This document shows, in pieces, positions 36,381 through 49,300 of a stretch of DNA of 64,000 bases. Made by a program: the position numbers and the translations under genes. How positions within the stretch are numbered: position 1 is the first letter of the stretch; each line of letters begins with the position of its first letter. The notes beneath the pieces were generated by a model. That model was given only the letters and a program-made list of their open reading frames with translations, ran no database searches and was not told where the DNA came from. The DNA comes from Eupeodes corollae (lineage: Eukaryota; Arthropoda; Insecta; Diptera; Syrphidae): assembly GCF_945859685.1 (NCBI RefSeq), contig NC_079149.1, forward strand, positions 38,281,136 through 38,345,135. The letters are read 5' to 3'.

Positions 36381-36764
36381 TGAATGTTTTCCAAAGAAAA
36401 TTTGCCTTTGTGCTTTAAATATTGGGCTTATACTTATGACATAAAAGCAATCTTCTTTCGATTTAAGGTGCAAATCGTACAGAATTGATTAAAGCTTTCA
36501 TTATAAGGGTTACCATTTAAGAAATTGGGCTCACACCATGCTTTGAATATCACGGATATTTCATCATAGCTAAGTTTTTTTTTTTTGACGGGAGGAAATC
36601 TTCAAAAGACACTTATCAGTATTCGACACCAAGTATTGTGGGACTCTTTACCACTAAAATCACCTCTTCATCAGGACCAATCTTGAAGGATCGACTTCCG
36701 ATTTTTCTTTCTTAACTTTGTACAATCACTTTGGGGGAAGTTTAAACTTTTAATACTATCGCAT
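36381..36764 (-). other. Unassigned sequence between J and L pieces
   Basis: Contains an A12 run (minus strand, about 36571-36582), which could be the tail of a retrotransposed piece lying at 36582-36764. It also contains a 58-codon open stretch at 36382-36560 that I do not recognise. Nothing further can be supported. Confidence 0.3.
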
Positions 36765-38285
36765 GTTTTTTTTTTAGACCATAAGTTCATGAGCCTTGGT
36801 TCTTCTTAATCTCCGAACATGGTTTCTTATATTCAAGACGGACTCCATTTCAGAATTAGTATGACTTTGCAGTCTCTTTTTGTGCGATACAGCGTATTTT
36901 TTAACAACTTCTGTAACCATTTCTATTTGTACGTCACGATGTAGATCGGTATTTCTTATGTACCAAGGTGCATTAACTATTCCACGAAGGACTTTGTTTT
37001 GGATTTTTTGGATGATTTCGGTATTTGTTTTCTTTGTACAATTGGATTCCATAGGTCCAAAAAGGCTTTAGTACTTGATTATACAGCATTATTTTGTTTT
37101 GGATTGATAAATCAGAGTTGTTACCAAGCAACCAATACATTTTTCTATATTTCAAGTTTAGTTCTTCTCTTTTCTTTTTGACGTGCTCTTTCCACTTAAG
37201 CTTTGCATCCGAGTTATTCCGAGGCATTTGGCCGTATTGGCGTAAGGTATAGCTTGATTATTAATGATTATTGGAATATTGGTTTTCTTTTTATTTGTAA
37301 AGTTTATATGTGAAGATTTTGTTTCATTGAGTTTGATACGCCATTTTTCGGTTCACACTCTAACTGTATCGACGGCAATATGTACTTTTACTGCTGCTTT
37401 AGAGACAAATTTGTCGGGTATCAAAATTGCGGTATCATCTGCAAAAGTAGACATTATTATTGTGTGATTACCAACTGGAATATCCCTTGTGTATAGTAAA
37501 TACAGGATAGGACCTCGGATACTTCCTTGTGGTAAACCGGCTTCTATTTTCTTTAATTCCAAGTATTCTTGATCGTACCTTAATCGGTCTGAGATGTACG
37601 ATTTTAATATTTCAAAGTACTGCCTGGGAAGATCCCTTTGCAGTTTGTACTCAAGTCCCTCGTGCCAAACCTTGTCAAAAGCTTGAGCAACATCTAAGAA
37701 AATAGTTGAACATGCTTGTTTTTCTCTAATGCTTTTTCTATTACATCCGGTATTCTATGAACTTGGTCTATCGTGGAATGTTGATTTCTAAAGCCAAACT
37801 GATGGTTTGGGATTAACCTTCTTACTTCTATGATTTTGCTAAGTCTCTTCAGAAGCAGTTTTCCAAAAACTTTTGCCATAATTTGTATAAGCGATATTGG
37901 TCTGTAAGCCGTCACTTCTGTTAGTGGTTTACCTTGCTTTGGTATGACAATTACTTCAGCAATTTTAAAATGGTGCGGGACATACCGGTGCTTAAGGCAT
38001 GCATTTATTATATATTGGAGTTTTATGAAGACTTTCAATGGCATTTCTTTCATAACCTGAGCAGTAATTAGATCGTAACCTGGTGATTTTTTATTTGGTA
38101 GTTGATGTTAACACATACTTTTTATTTCTTTAAGTCTTACAATTGGTATTTCACTTTCATCTATCTTATCAACAAACTGTAAGCTATTTCCAGCCGCGTT
38201 TGATGAGTATGGCTTAAAAACATAGCTAAGTGAGTCGTTAAAGTAGTTTTTCTTTCTTAGATTATAATTAAGCTCACTGTATAAG
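36765..38285 (-). mobile_element. Jockey-clade LINE (element L), 5'-truncated, with poly(A) end
   Basis: A minus-strand element that starts inside the reverse transcriptase (ELNYNLRKKNYFND) and ends at its stop codon, which is followed at once by about ten A residues (36765-36776). A poly(A) 3' end is normal for Jockey-clade LINEs. Almost no 3' UTR is present. Its 5' border touches the C-terminus of element K. Confidence 0.85.
36774..38285 (-). pseudogene. Jockey-clade reverse transcriptase, C-terminal two-thirds
   Basis: In order: MPLKVFIKLQYIINACLKH, VIPKQGKPLTEVTAYRPISL (fingers), IPNHQFGFRNQHSTIDQVHR, DVAQAFDKVWHEGLEYKL (first catalytic block), AGLPQGSIRGPILYLLYTRD, TFADDTAIL (FADD at 37434-37445, replacing YADD), WRIKLNETKSSHINF, KYRKMYWLLGNNSDLSIQNK, LKPFWTYGIQLY, KIQNKVLRGIVNAPWYIRNT and a basic C-terminus ending AHELMV. 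This matches the Jockey clade closely (jockey-type QFGFR.QHST, NAPWYI). Frameshifts lie near 37570-37690 and 36990-37020 and a stop near 38111, so it is a pseudogene. Five-prime truncation removed the endonuclease. Confidence 0.9.
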
Positions 38286-38287
38286 AT

Positions 38288-40535
38288 TCAAATTCCAGAC
38301 TTCTGAGCCTTAACGATGAAGGCATCTCGAATAGAGTCTTCGTTTTTCTGAATAATGCGGTAAGGTTGGTCTTTCAAATTAAGTTGGTTGTTCACATCAA
38401 TATGTAAGGTTTCACCACAAACGTTGCCAATAGATTGCCATCTTTCATACCACCAGTCCTTATTCCGCAACTCATACAAAAGTAGTTTTTTTAAAAGCCT
38501 TGATTCCTCATAATGATAGCATACCTTTGTAATGAAGTCAGTCTGTGACTTAAGTGTATTTGTCAAGAGTTTTGGTAGTCTGCTCTCCAAGTGTATAGCG
38601 TAACAAGGCGTATTTTGAGGTAGATTGAAAAGCTTTTTTATGGAATTCCTATGGTATTTCTCAATTTCCTCGTACTCATATGACACCCAAACTGTAGAAG
38701 CATAGCAAAGAGTTGATTTAACTACTGCATTGAATATCTTATATTTTGCAGATAAAATTATGCTTTTGTTGGAAAACACATTTTTCCATGATAGGTTAAG
38801 CAAGCTTTGAGAGCTATTGGCTTTTTCGGTTAGGTGTTTGTTGAAATTTAAAGCCGGATTTAGTTTGGCTCCCAAATATTTGACCTCTTAAGCTGTTTCT
38901 AGAAAATGACCGTCATAAGTCCATTGCCTTTCATTGCGAGCTCTTGGAAATCGTGCAAACACCTTCATTTTTGACTTCTCTGTACTAATTGTTAGTCCCC
39001 ATCTTTTGCAGTGACACGGTAAGCGATTAATCATTGACTGCATATGTTCTGGTGATTCAGAAAGTATGACAAGGTCATCTGCATATAACAACTTATTAAT
39101 GGTAGTATTTGCAAGTCTTACTCCTCTGGGAAGATCATCTACTAAGTCGTTTATAAACAGAGAAAACAACAATGCACTGAGGAGACAACCTTGTTTCACG
39201 CCAGTATTTGTCTCAAACCATTCTGAATAGGATGATACACAGAACATTTCTTCTATCGCTCTAATGTAGTTGGAAGATATGCCAAGTTGTGAGAGCTTAT
39301 AGAAGAGCTACTGTTAACCAGGTCGAAGGCAGCTATAAAGTCTACACAAAATGAGTAAACTTTTTTGTTGAAAAAAAGTTGAAACGCTTTGACAATGGCT
39401 GACAGAGTAAATATCTGATGAATGGTTGAATAATTTTTTCTGAAGCTTTAGCTTGAAGATCAGATAGAATATTTTTCCGTTCGGCCCATTTTTCAAGTCT
39501 CTCTACAAGAACGCCACAGAATATTTTCACTATTACATTCATAAAAGAAATTCCTCTGTAATTTTCCACAACGTCAAAAGGTCTTTTTTGGTGAATAGGA
39601 AATATTACCGACTTTTTAAAAGAAGAGCGGATTTCAGCTGTGAAGAAAACTTTGTTATACAGAATTTGAAGATTGTTAAAGAATGCAGGTGTAACATTTT
39701 TAAAAAACGTCTTCACCTGGAGCTTTTCCATTCTTCGCATTTAAGATCACAGCTTGTATTTTCTCAATTGATATAACAGCGTCTAATGTGTCATCAACAG
39801 TTAATGGTTCAGCGTAGGAGAACATTAAATTAGAATTGTTGGAAAGAAGGAGCCTGATACGCCTACGCCTATTTTATATTTCATCCGATTGGTCTCCCTC
39901 GCGGTTTTCCAGAAATCCTTTGAGTTTCTTGTTTGACCCAATGCTAATGCTTGAAGATTTCCTAATTCAATTTTCTTTTCAAGGCAAAGGTTTATGTGTT
40001 AGCTTCGATGTACCAAATTTTTAGTCGATGATTGTTAAAAGTTCGCATGGCTTGCAGTAGAGCAAAAGATTTTTATCAAACAAGTGTTCTGACTTATAGT
40101 TTTGTTTGATGCTGAACTTCGAATAAATTCTGTGAGTTGATTTGAAACTGTTTCTGTGGGTTCTGTAATCAACTCGTTTTTAGAAAAGAAATCGGCCAAA
40201 TTACGCTGAAAGAAACCTTTTTGTTCATTTTTCCAAGAAAGACGAGGTAGTAGTTGAAGATTTATTTCTTTTGGTGAAGATTCACATAAGAATTCCACAA
40301 CAATAGGCATGTGATATGAAAAGGTTTTACACTCAACTTCAAATTTATTGATTCGTTCACAAAAGTCGATAACAGATTTTTCTTGACCTCCGTGGAAAGT
40401 GTAGTGGCCTTCCTTATCTTCTTCCATAAAACCATTCAGATTTATAGAATCGTACATTTGAAGCAACTGAAGCATATCTAATCCATTTTTATTCGAAACG
40501 ATGTCAGCTGATTTTCTGTCTTTGTTCGTTTGTCT
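38288..40535 (-). pseudogene. APE-type LINE (element K): endonuclease end plus reverse transcriptase
   Basis: A minus-strand pseudo-ORF2. The 40535-40035 part holds the end of an AP-type endonuclease: GHYTFHGGQEKSVIDF, then FSYHMPIVVEF, where the family's SDH motif has become SYH. Downstream: KIQAVILNAKNGKAPGED, KNVTPAFFNNLQILYNK, NYRGISFMNVIVKIF, DLQAxFRKNYSTIHQIF, DFIAAFDLVNSSSLYKL, TGVKQGCLLSALLFSLFIND, KLLYADDLVILSES (YADD at 39074-39085), WGLTISTEKSKMKVF, then YLGAKLNPALNFNKHL and a long thumb/C-terminal region to a stop at 38288. It has several frameshifts and stops. Clade uncertain: the GVKQGC type differs from Jockey, J and RTE elements here. Confidence 0.82.
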
Positions 40536-40700
40536 TCCAACCACTCGGAACGAAACCTGAAAAGTAGGATAAATGTTAAATTCATTAAAGAACATCTCTT
40601 CATAACTAAAGCGGAAGAACATCTCTTCAATACAATAGCGGGTGCCATTTGGGCCAGCGGACTTATATTTGCTAAGATTTTTTAGAACTCGAGTATAGAA
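40536..40700 (-). pseudogene. Family J LINE fragment upstream of K
   Basis: The minus strand reads KSAGPNGTRYCI (consensus KSAGPDGIAAIVLKR) at about 40660-40625. It also shares CTACTTTTCAGGTTTCGTTC with 31133-31152 of the long J copy. Similarity stops where K begins, so K (or K with L) may have inserted into it. Not in frame. Confidence 0.65.
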
Positions 40701-42719
40701 AACTTCATTAAAGCGTTTTTAAAAATTCTTAAAAAGTCTTCTTGTTGTGTACTTTAACAGAACATTTTATACAAATGATAGACTTGGATAGACTGGAAAA
40801 ATTGTTGAAAACATTAGAGTGTAGAATTGGTGCGGTTTAATGATGCTTTAGATCTTTGTGTAGAGGATCAATTTGTAAATTCAATTCGTTCAAAAACTAT
40901 TATTTCCAAGTAATTTTAACCCCCTTATCCACTTTCAAACCTTAAAGCTACTTCTTAGGAAGTTTGAAGGACGTTTTTAAATAAAACTCTCCTTCAAACT
41001 TCAATTTTGTCGGAATTTTTGTCAAACTTAACATCCAATTCGCCTATAATTTAAAGTTTTTCAATTCACATTTTAAATTTCAATAACGTAAGTATTTAGA
41101 TTAAATATTTAAACTGCTGCAAACAAATCCAATCATAAATTATATTACAACATCTGGCTACTTGAATAGCAACTGTAAAATTTACTGATGTAGAAAATTA
41201 CTTTGTACTGTACTTTGCACCAGAGAAAACAGTAAGAGTAAAACTTTGAAAACTATTGAATTTCCAATCATAATATTGACTTTCTCAATCAGCACTTAAT
41301 TTCCTTCATATCCGGATAAAATATAAGCGGAAAATAATTATTGCTTCCTTTTTTCATTTTGAGCTTACGACTAAAAATGGCTACAACACCATTCTAACCT
41401 CCTTTTCCTGCTTCACGAAAAACCCTCAGTATATACTCGTAAACTAGATTTTTTCGTTTTATACTTTCAGTGCTAAAATCAAGTAAACAAAAAACACTCC
41501 CATAACTACAAGGAAGTCATTAACACAATCAAAAACATAATCTACTTAGCTTTTCGAAGAAGAAAAAGAAATCCAACTCAATAATCAAAAAAAGAAAAAG
41601 GAAATCATTCGCAACCGAGAAACAAAAATCAAGTTAATTAATTTCCATTAAGAAACATTTTCGTACGCACTCTAATTATGACAATTTCCTCCTTTACACC
41701 CATTCCTTTGCTTTTCAACTCCCCGAAAACTGAAATTCGTCCTTGTATCTATTTTTGTTAATTTAAAAGAAACACGCTTATAATGCGAGTCCTATGCGTA
41801 GGTACATAAATACTAAACATTATTATGTATTGTACATTGTTGTATATGAATTTATGTATATAAGCATTAAAAAAACACTCATCCAATAATTGGTATGAAT
41901 TTTAAGTGGATGTGTTCTTTGGAGCAGAAGCCAACAATATTGACAAAATGTCAGTGTTTTCTTTTCTATTATTTTTATTTTTATTTTTTCGGCAACATTC
42001 CGGAAAGAAAATTGCTAAAAATTTGTAATGAACATTTTTGTACGATTTCTTCGGTTTTGAAATAAAATGAGGAAAAATGAAAGGTGGTGGTTTTTTTCGG
42101 AGGATGTTATGCTAAGTCAAATTTCAATAATTTTGTCTTGGCCTACTTTGCAAATATTTAAGGAGTTATAGAACATAACCTCCTTAGTTTTTCTTTAATG
42201 TCAAATACCATTACATCGAATAGCTGCAGCAGCCTACGGCATTTTCAAATGATTATATTTTTCTAAATGGAAATTTTTGTTTCTAAAATGTTTCAATTTC
42301 AATATTACAAGTTGACAATTTTTCTGGTCAGATATGCGATGGTTGATATCATACGTGGGGTATTGTTTTGAGGGCTTGGAGTGGTGTACAATTATATACA
42401 ATTTGGTGGTAAGTGTATAAAGCGCCAGAAGGCGGATAGGTGTTAATGAAAATAAAATGATATTTTTAATGGGTATCTATGCTTATTACACGGAGAGAAT
42501 TTTGGTTTTGTGTGAAATCAAATGAGAAAAGTCAAAAACAATACTTTTCGTATTTTATACTCAACATTTTGAGCCTTTAAATATAGAACAGACTTTTTTA
42601 ATACATATATTCACTTTTATCTTTTGAACAGTCAAATGTAAGTTAAAAATAATTATTACCTCACTTTTTCGGTACTCACGCTTAAGTTATTTTAAAAATA
42701 ACTTTTTTATTATAACAAA
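40701..42719. other. AT-rich noncoding stretch
   Basis: No gene found. A small perfect inverted repeat CGCC-AGAA-GGCG occurs near 42424-42435; significance unknown. Confidence 0.4.
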
Positions 42720-43395
42720 AATATGAAATAGTGGGAAAATATGTTATCAAAAGAAATGGTTTATGTATTTGAACGAACTTATCGAATGCACAAACCATTT
42801 CTTCCGATGAGTTAATTTCCTCGTATTTGACATTTTTGGGAAGAGTTTTTTTCTAATGTTATGAGTGATCTAGGGAAGAACTCAGCTGAAGGAGGAACCC
42901 TATGAATTATTTTTGTAAGGGATGAGAATGCAGACCATACCTGAGGGACACCTCAAAAAGGAAACAAAAACTCATGTAAACGGTAATCGACGATTAATGG
43001 TTTGTATTTTACCTATTCCCGTTTCATAGAACCCTCATATGGCTTGTTTTATATTAGAGGTGACATAATAAAAAACAAAGTTGGAGATGATAGATAAATT
43101 GTGATTGGTTTATTAAGATAACAAAAGTAAATAAGAAGCTATCAAACCAATTTAATGATTTTGGATAGTTTCAAAGAAGGAGGAATTCGGAAAGTAGCAC
43201 CTTTTAGTTCAGGTGGAAATGCATTCGAAGCAAGACCATTAGAGTGCGTTTGCATACTAAAGATTAATTTTTGAGGAAAAAATAAAAACAGCACTACCTA
43301 CTTTATAGAAGTTAGAACACTGAAACTAACTACAGAAAGCTTGAGACTTATTATCAATTTTAAACTTTGAGATAAAAACCTGTTAGTGGGAGTTA
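42720..43395 (+). repeat. Unit A: partial copy of the ~3.4-kb noncoding unit
   Basis: Matches the right-hand ends of units B and C. The first part (ATAGTGGGAAAATATG, GTATTTGAACGAACTTATCG, GAGTTAATTTCC, GGGAAGAG, ATGAGTGATCTAGGG) aligns with 49255-49385 and 54812-54965. The last part (CTGAAACTAACTACAGAAAG, GTGGGAGTT, 43320-43395) aligns with 49797-49875. The left ~2.7 kb of the unit is missing. A LINE begins immediately after it. Confidence 0.65.
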
Positions 43396-43439
43396 ATGCA
43401 CAGGAACGCTATTAAACAACAAATGGAGATGCATCCGGA

Positions 43440-44165
43440 TCAATCTACTCTACAAACTTAAGCATTTCAAATAACTTAGATCTTATTAATGTTTACTACC
43501 AAAATGCTGGTGATCTTCGAACAAAAACTAACGAATTATATATTTCTAGCTCTATGTATGAATATAATGTAATTATTATTTCAGAGACATGGTTAAATGC
43601 TAGTTATTCGTCTTCGGAAATTTTTCATTCTAATTATAATGTTTATCGTTTAGATAGATCAAATACAGAATTTTTAAAAAGAGGTGGTGGAGTTTTAGTG
43701 GCAGTTAAATCCATTTACCCAAGCAAAAGTATTGTTTTATGTAAGACTGGAGAAAATATTGAACAATAATGTATTAATGTTAGTTTTTTTGGTAAAGATA
43801 TTTTATTTATTGTAAGTTATATACCTCTAAAGAGTACAACAGATATATATGAAAGTCATATTTATAACATAGAAAATATAGTAGGCAATTTATTGGAAAA
43901 ACAATACCCATTTATTTTTGGGGATTTTAATTAAGGTGATATTATATGGAATTATTCAAATGAAGATAATTGTCATATTCCATTTAACATGAAAAAAGAT
44001 TATGAATATAATTTTATTGATTCTTTGTGTTCTTTGAATATTTTTCAATTTAATTATATTTATAGTTCAGTTAATAGATTGTTAGATTTAGTTTTTGTAG
44101 ATAATATTAATATTGAAATTATTCAAGTTCAGTTTCCACTTTTTAAAATTCAATTCATCATGTTG
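43440..44165 (+). pseudogene. LINE AP-type endonuclease domain
   Basis: Reads LDLINVYYQNAGDLRTKTNE (the N-terminal N-A-x-x-L-R block), then IIISETWLN with the catalytic Glu, YNVYRLDRS, KRGGGVLVAV, IVSYIPL, PFIFGDFN (D-x-N catalytic block) and LLDLVFVDN. In-frame stops occur at about 43768 (IEQ*) and 43933 (GDFN*). The terminal S-D-H block is lost to a frameshift near 44150. The role of the family is nicking target DNA to prime reverse transcription; this copy cannot make it. Confidence 0.82.
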
Positions 44166-44186
44166 CAATATGTTCTATTTTAAAAT

Positions 44187-46105
44187 TTGAAAACTGTGTT
44201 AAAAACTCTATACTTTTTTTGTCTAATGATGATTTTTTTGATTTCAACAAAGGAGATTTCGATTGCACTCAACAATTACCTTCAGTCCGTTGACTGGACG
44301 CATGATCTTTCCGGTTTATCACTTCAAGGTGTGTTTGAAAAGTTTATAGATATTTTTTCGGTTGGCTTAAGACAATATATTCCAAAAAGGAAATGTTTAA
44401 AATCATTTAATACACCTTGGTCTAAAAAACGATTAATTAATTTAAAAAATGTTAAGGATAAAGCTTTAAACAAATTAAGAAAATCAAATTCCGAAGCTGA
44501 CAGAAAGCTTTTCTGCCGATTTCGTAAAGAATATGATATTCTAAACAAGTATTTGCACAAGCAATACATATTGAACATCCAAAGCCGTATTTCTTCCGAT
44601 TCCAAAGCCTTTTGGATTTTCTTAAATGGAAAGAAACGTTCTGTAGCTCTTCAACAAAATATGGAATTTGATGGTAGTATTTCTTCAGATTTACAGAGTT
44701 CATGTGAACTTTTCTCAAAATTTGTTAAGTCGGTTTATGTTCAACATTCATCAAACAGAAAATGTATGCATTAACAATGCTTATATCTCAAAACTTCATC
44801 TCTTTGAGTCTGACATTCTTAATGGTATCTCAAAATTAAAATCTAGCTCAAATCCTGGTCCAGATGGAATTCCATCTCTGGTTCTGAAGCAATGTCAATT
44901 CACATTAGTGTTCCCACTATACTAATAATTTTTAATAAATCTCTCTGTACTGGCGTATTTCTTGATGAGTGGAAGTTCTCACATATAAGTCCTATTTACA
45001 AAGCTGGACCAAAAAATCTTGAAACAAATTACCGCGCTATAACTAAGCTCTCTGCAATACATAAATTATTTGAGCTTATATAGTAAAAAATCGTTTGTAT
45101 TTTAGTATAAAAGAGCATATTTGCGTTGAACAACATGATTTTATTTCAGGCAAGTCTACTTCAACAAATCTCATGCTTTATTGTAAATATGTCGTCAATT
45201 CATTAGAATCTGGTTATCAGGTAGATACTATCTACACAGACTTTATAAAAGCATTTGATTCTATTTGTCATGGAATTCTTCTAGCTAAACATTGAGCTTT
45301 TGGCATTCACGGATTGGTTCTGAAATGGATTTCCAGCTACCTTTATAAAAGAACACAATGTTTGAAATTGGGGAAATTCTACTCTAATACCATACAAGTT
45401 TCATCAGGAGTTCCTCAAGGTAGCCATCTGGGACCACTTCTTTTCAATATATTTCTTAATGATATCCCCTCTCTTCTTAAAAATGCATCTTGTTTGATGT
45501 ATGCTGATGACATGAAAATTTTTCTTTGTGTCAAAAATAGAATTGATCAGCAAAATCTTCAAAATGATTTAAATGTTGTATCTGATTGCTGTGATAGGAA
45601 TATCCTTCCATTGAATATCGCAAAGTGTAATGTGTTTACGGCACATCGTAGTTTAGTTCCCATGATCCACAACTACCATATGTCTAACCAGATGTTTGAT
45701 CGCAAATCTGAGATTCGTGATCTTTTAGTCATTTTTGATCCAAAGTTGTCTTTTTTGTTACATATAGATTATGTAATTGCAAGGGCTAACTCAATGCTTG
45801 GTTTCGTCAAGCGAAACTGCAACGAGTTTTCTAACCCTTATGCTCTGAAATCAGTGCACATGTCAGAAGTTCGTCCAATCCTGGATTATTGTTCAATTGT
45901 TTGGTGTCCTTCTACTTCCATTGGGATAACTCGTTTTGAAAGAGTTCAAAAGGCTTTCACAAGATTTGTTGTTAGGCAACTCAAAAGGAGAATTGATACT
46001 TTTATTGGACTTGATTCTTTACAAAAAAGGGCGTTCTGTTCAATGTGTACTGTTTGTTCATTATGTATTTTTATACCATATCAAATGCCCACAAATCATT
46101 TATAA
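44187..46105 (+). pseudogene. LINE reverse transcriptase domain
   Basis: An open stretch (44187-44774) forms the linker between endonuclease and RT. The RT blocks follow: SKLKSSSNPGPDGIPSLVLK (44846), frameshift, DEWKFSHISPIYKAG, NYRAITKLSAIHKLFE, stop, EQHDFISGKSTSTNLM, IYTDFIKAFDSICHGILL, stop, WISSYLYKRTQCLKL, VSSGVPQGSHLGPLLFNIFL, LMYADDMKIF (YADD at 45500-45511), PLNIAKCNVF, SFLLHIDYVIARANSMLGF, VRPILDYCSIVW. All catalytic blocks are recognisable, with at least two stops and two frameshifts. Similar wording to the relic at 0.6-0.9 kb. Confidence 0.88.
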
Positions 46106-46390
46106 TTTTAAAGTCTATATTCCGGAGAGAAGATTGCGTCTTCGTCTTTTCTTTAACGCTCCTAAACATAGATGTAATTATGGTTGCAACGAACCATTTT
46201 CTAGATGCATTTTTTTCAACACTACCTATACATATGTAATGGACTTGATATTTCTACAAACAGATATGAATTTAAAAAAAGTATATTAAAAATTAGCTTT
46301 AAGTATTTAATTGTATTTTTATAACAAAATTGTCAGTAATCTGATTTATATCCGTAGATATATAAATAAATAAACTTTTTGAACTTAAAT

Positions 46391-49300
46391 ATTTAATATC
46401 TCACGTGCTCTTCTTTTTACTAGACTTAACATGAACAACAACAAATTTTAAATAAAACAAACATTTTGAAAATACGTTTGTTTATTAAAGCATCTTATAA
46501 TTTTTTTATTTGTCTTTTTCAGGATGGCGGACTGAAGATGACAGCTGGAATAAATCGACGGAAGAGGCGTCAAAGTTCTTCACGTACGTAAAATATAGCA
46601 ATCTGCTTCGAAATTTTTCTATGTGATCCAGCACTACCAAACGAGTCGAATGGCTTCATGATTCCGAGGACCATTAGATTACCAAATGTCCCCACCCGTT
46701 CCGCTCAAATGTCATCTGACATCAATCACAAACAATGCCTTCTTCGTACTAAGGAAAAGAAATAGAAAAGAATGTACATTTAAATTAATATATGTATAAA
46801 TTAGTATAAAAATGTTTTTTTATATATTAAAACTAAAATAAACAAAACCTACTGGCTCTTTAGTTTTTTTTTTTTTTGTTCAGACTTGAAATGTTTGTGC
46901 ATAAATTTAACAGAATAGTTAAGTTAAATCTTTAGCAATCATAGAAGAGTTAACTTGTTTAACAAATGATTCAGCTAACTTATATTCATTTGCTACTCAC
47001 TTCAGTAGTTATTATTCAATAATATTCGAAAAACTCAAAATCTTCATGAAAGTAATCATAATTTTAATTTAACTATGTAAGTCACTACATTTTATATTTT
47101 AAAAGATCAATTATTTGAAAAGTGCTTTATTTTTATTAAACTAAGTCTGAACTCCATCTATTTTTATCTTCTTCGTATCTACTTAGCCTCTTCCTCAATC
47201 CATTATCTCTCTTCATGATTAAGAATGCATTTGTATTCAAGAGAGGTTCTTAAATACAAATACTTCCCCAGCGCACTGAACTCTGCCCACTGTTGTGCAC
47301 TAGGCGATCATGATGCGTAGTAGGTATTCTTTTTCCGTTTTGTTTTTAGATTTGTTTGCCGTCCTTCATACTTCGAAAAAAAAAAAAACAAATCAAAGGT
47401 AAAAAACACGGTCGTTTTGTTAGTTTCTTTTTCTGCTACACACCCACGACCACTAACACTACTATGGGATTAGCCGCGCCTACTTCTCTTCAATTCCTTT
47501 CAGTGTTAGTAATTAAGAGAAAAAAACTCAAAAGCTAAATATGAATATGATATGAAAAAAAAAATTGAAACCATATTATTAAAATCGGAAAGCGAAGGAA
47601 GGCAAAACAAAAAATATCGTTGTACCTTCTTTGACAGCATGATTGCCTGGTACATCTAATTGAATTGAATTGGTCTTTTTCACTGTGATTTTTAAAAATC
47701 TGGAAAGTCTTCATAGAAAAATTCTATCAATTCATTAGGCGCTCATACTGAAAAGTAAGCCATTTCTGAATTTCGTCATACTTTTGTTTTCTTTCTCTCG
47801 CTGTGCCTATGTAGATGTTCTTTTTCTTCTTTATTTTTAGCATTTTTTTTCTCGTTGGAAGTGGTGACGTACAATGAGAATGAGTGCAAGAACATGTGGC
47901 GAAAATAATACCTGTTTCATAGTATGATCGCCTGGTGCATGGAAGGTGTAAAAAGTAGTGATTCCCTCCCAATTGGTAATTTTTTTCAATTTTTTGTATC
48001 AGGCGATCATGCTGCCAAATAAGGAGCATATTTAATGTGAAAACAGTATTGCCAGTGCAGGGATGAAGCTGATGTTTGTATTAATGGAAGCTAAGTAAAG
48101 AGGTAAAGGAAAGAAGTGCTTAACAAACAGCAAAAAAAATATCAGTTACGAATAGTCCTGAAGAATCTTTAAATAAAAGTCTTAAAATTCTGATGAATAT
48201 TTATATTTTTATTCAGTGACTTTTAGGAAATTTATTTGACGTTTACGTTTTTCTAAATGTCATATACCTTTTCAATTCTAAAATAGAATGATGAATTCAA
48301 ACAAAAATAATAATATTTTTTAACTTTCCTATTTTAGTATTACACACTTTTCTTCCTTTTGAGCGACTACCCTGGAAGAAAAGAGAATTCTATTGTATGC
48401 ATCATCTTGGTGAAAGAGTATAGGTTTCTTTTTTGTTCTGTAGTATTCGTATTTAAAATGTGTTCAACTGTTCGTGTACTTGTTTTGTTTGTATTTCTGT
48501 TTCTCTTCTTCTTTGGCTATGATTTTTTTATGGAAAGTTGTTGACAGTAAAAAAGATTGAGAGACGTAATGTGGGCGATCGGGACTGTACGATGGAAAGA
48601 TTATTGCAAAGAAGAATTATCGCAAAAACAAGTAACGAAAATAGTACCTGCTACAAAATATGATTGCCTGGTGGATCATTTAATTTAATAAGAATATTTA
48701 AATAAGAATAACTCTTCATAACAACATAGATGCCAGACTCAGGGGAATATTACGAGCATATTTTGGATCAGTTTGGATATATGGCAATATCTTTATTTGG
48801 GAAACATACATATTTCTTCTTCAGTTTTTGCTTTGTTCTTCATTTAATTGTTTTGTTAAAATGCGCACGCACATACCTAGTTGGAGATCAAAAAGCTTTA
48901 ATCTTCTTATTTTAAATTAATGTAAATATTTATCTAGTTCCATGGGATGGAAAAATGGCGAGCTTAGAGAAATTTCTATATATCGGCGTGTACTTACTTT
49001 GAACGAGATATTTATTGTATGTCCTCGTATTTTAATTCAAATAAAACAAAGTTTGTGTGTGATATTATTTACAAATTTTATTCGTTTGATGATTATTTAT
49101 GGAATCATGTATTTAAATTATTTCGTCACCCTTTTCTGGATTTCACACTAAAACAATTTTAATAAAATGAGGTGTGAGAAGAAGAAGCATTTTCAGATTT
49201 TTAATATTTATAATTTTGTTGAAAATTTGGCATTTTACCCAAGAAAAAATATGAGTTACTGGGAAAGTAATACATCAAAAATATTTGTTGTGTTTTGAAG

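Larger units (their letters stand above)
43396..46390 (+). mobile_element. CR1/Jockey-superfamily LINE, nearly full coding length but decayed
   Basis: A plus-strand LINE carrying an AP-type endonuclease (about 43430-44160) followed by reverse transcriptase (about 44660-46105), with a short 3' region ending in ATATAAATAAATAAAC near 46374. It sits exactly between units A and B. Stops and frameshifts break both domains. No target-site duplication was recognised, because its ends border repeated DNA. Confidence 0.82.

Noticed and set aside
36640..36690. CTGATGA on the minus strand as a hammerhead ribozyme core.
   Set aside because: The required GAAA core and flanking helices are not present at plausible spacing.
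35440..40700. The J pieces at 35.4-36.4 kb and 40.5-40.7 kb as one copy interrupted by K and L.
   Set aside because: The two pieces appear to overlap in the family alignment (both cover the region before the KTAFVQ block), so they are more likely separate copies.
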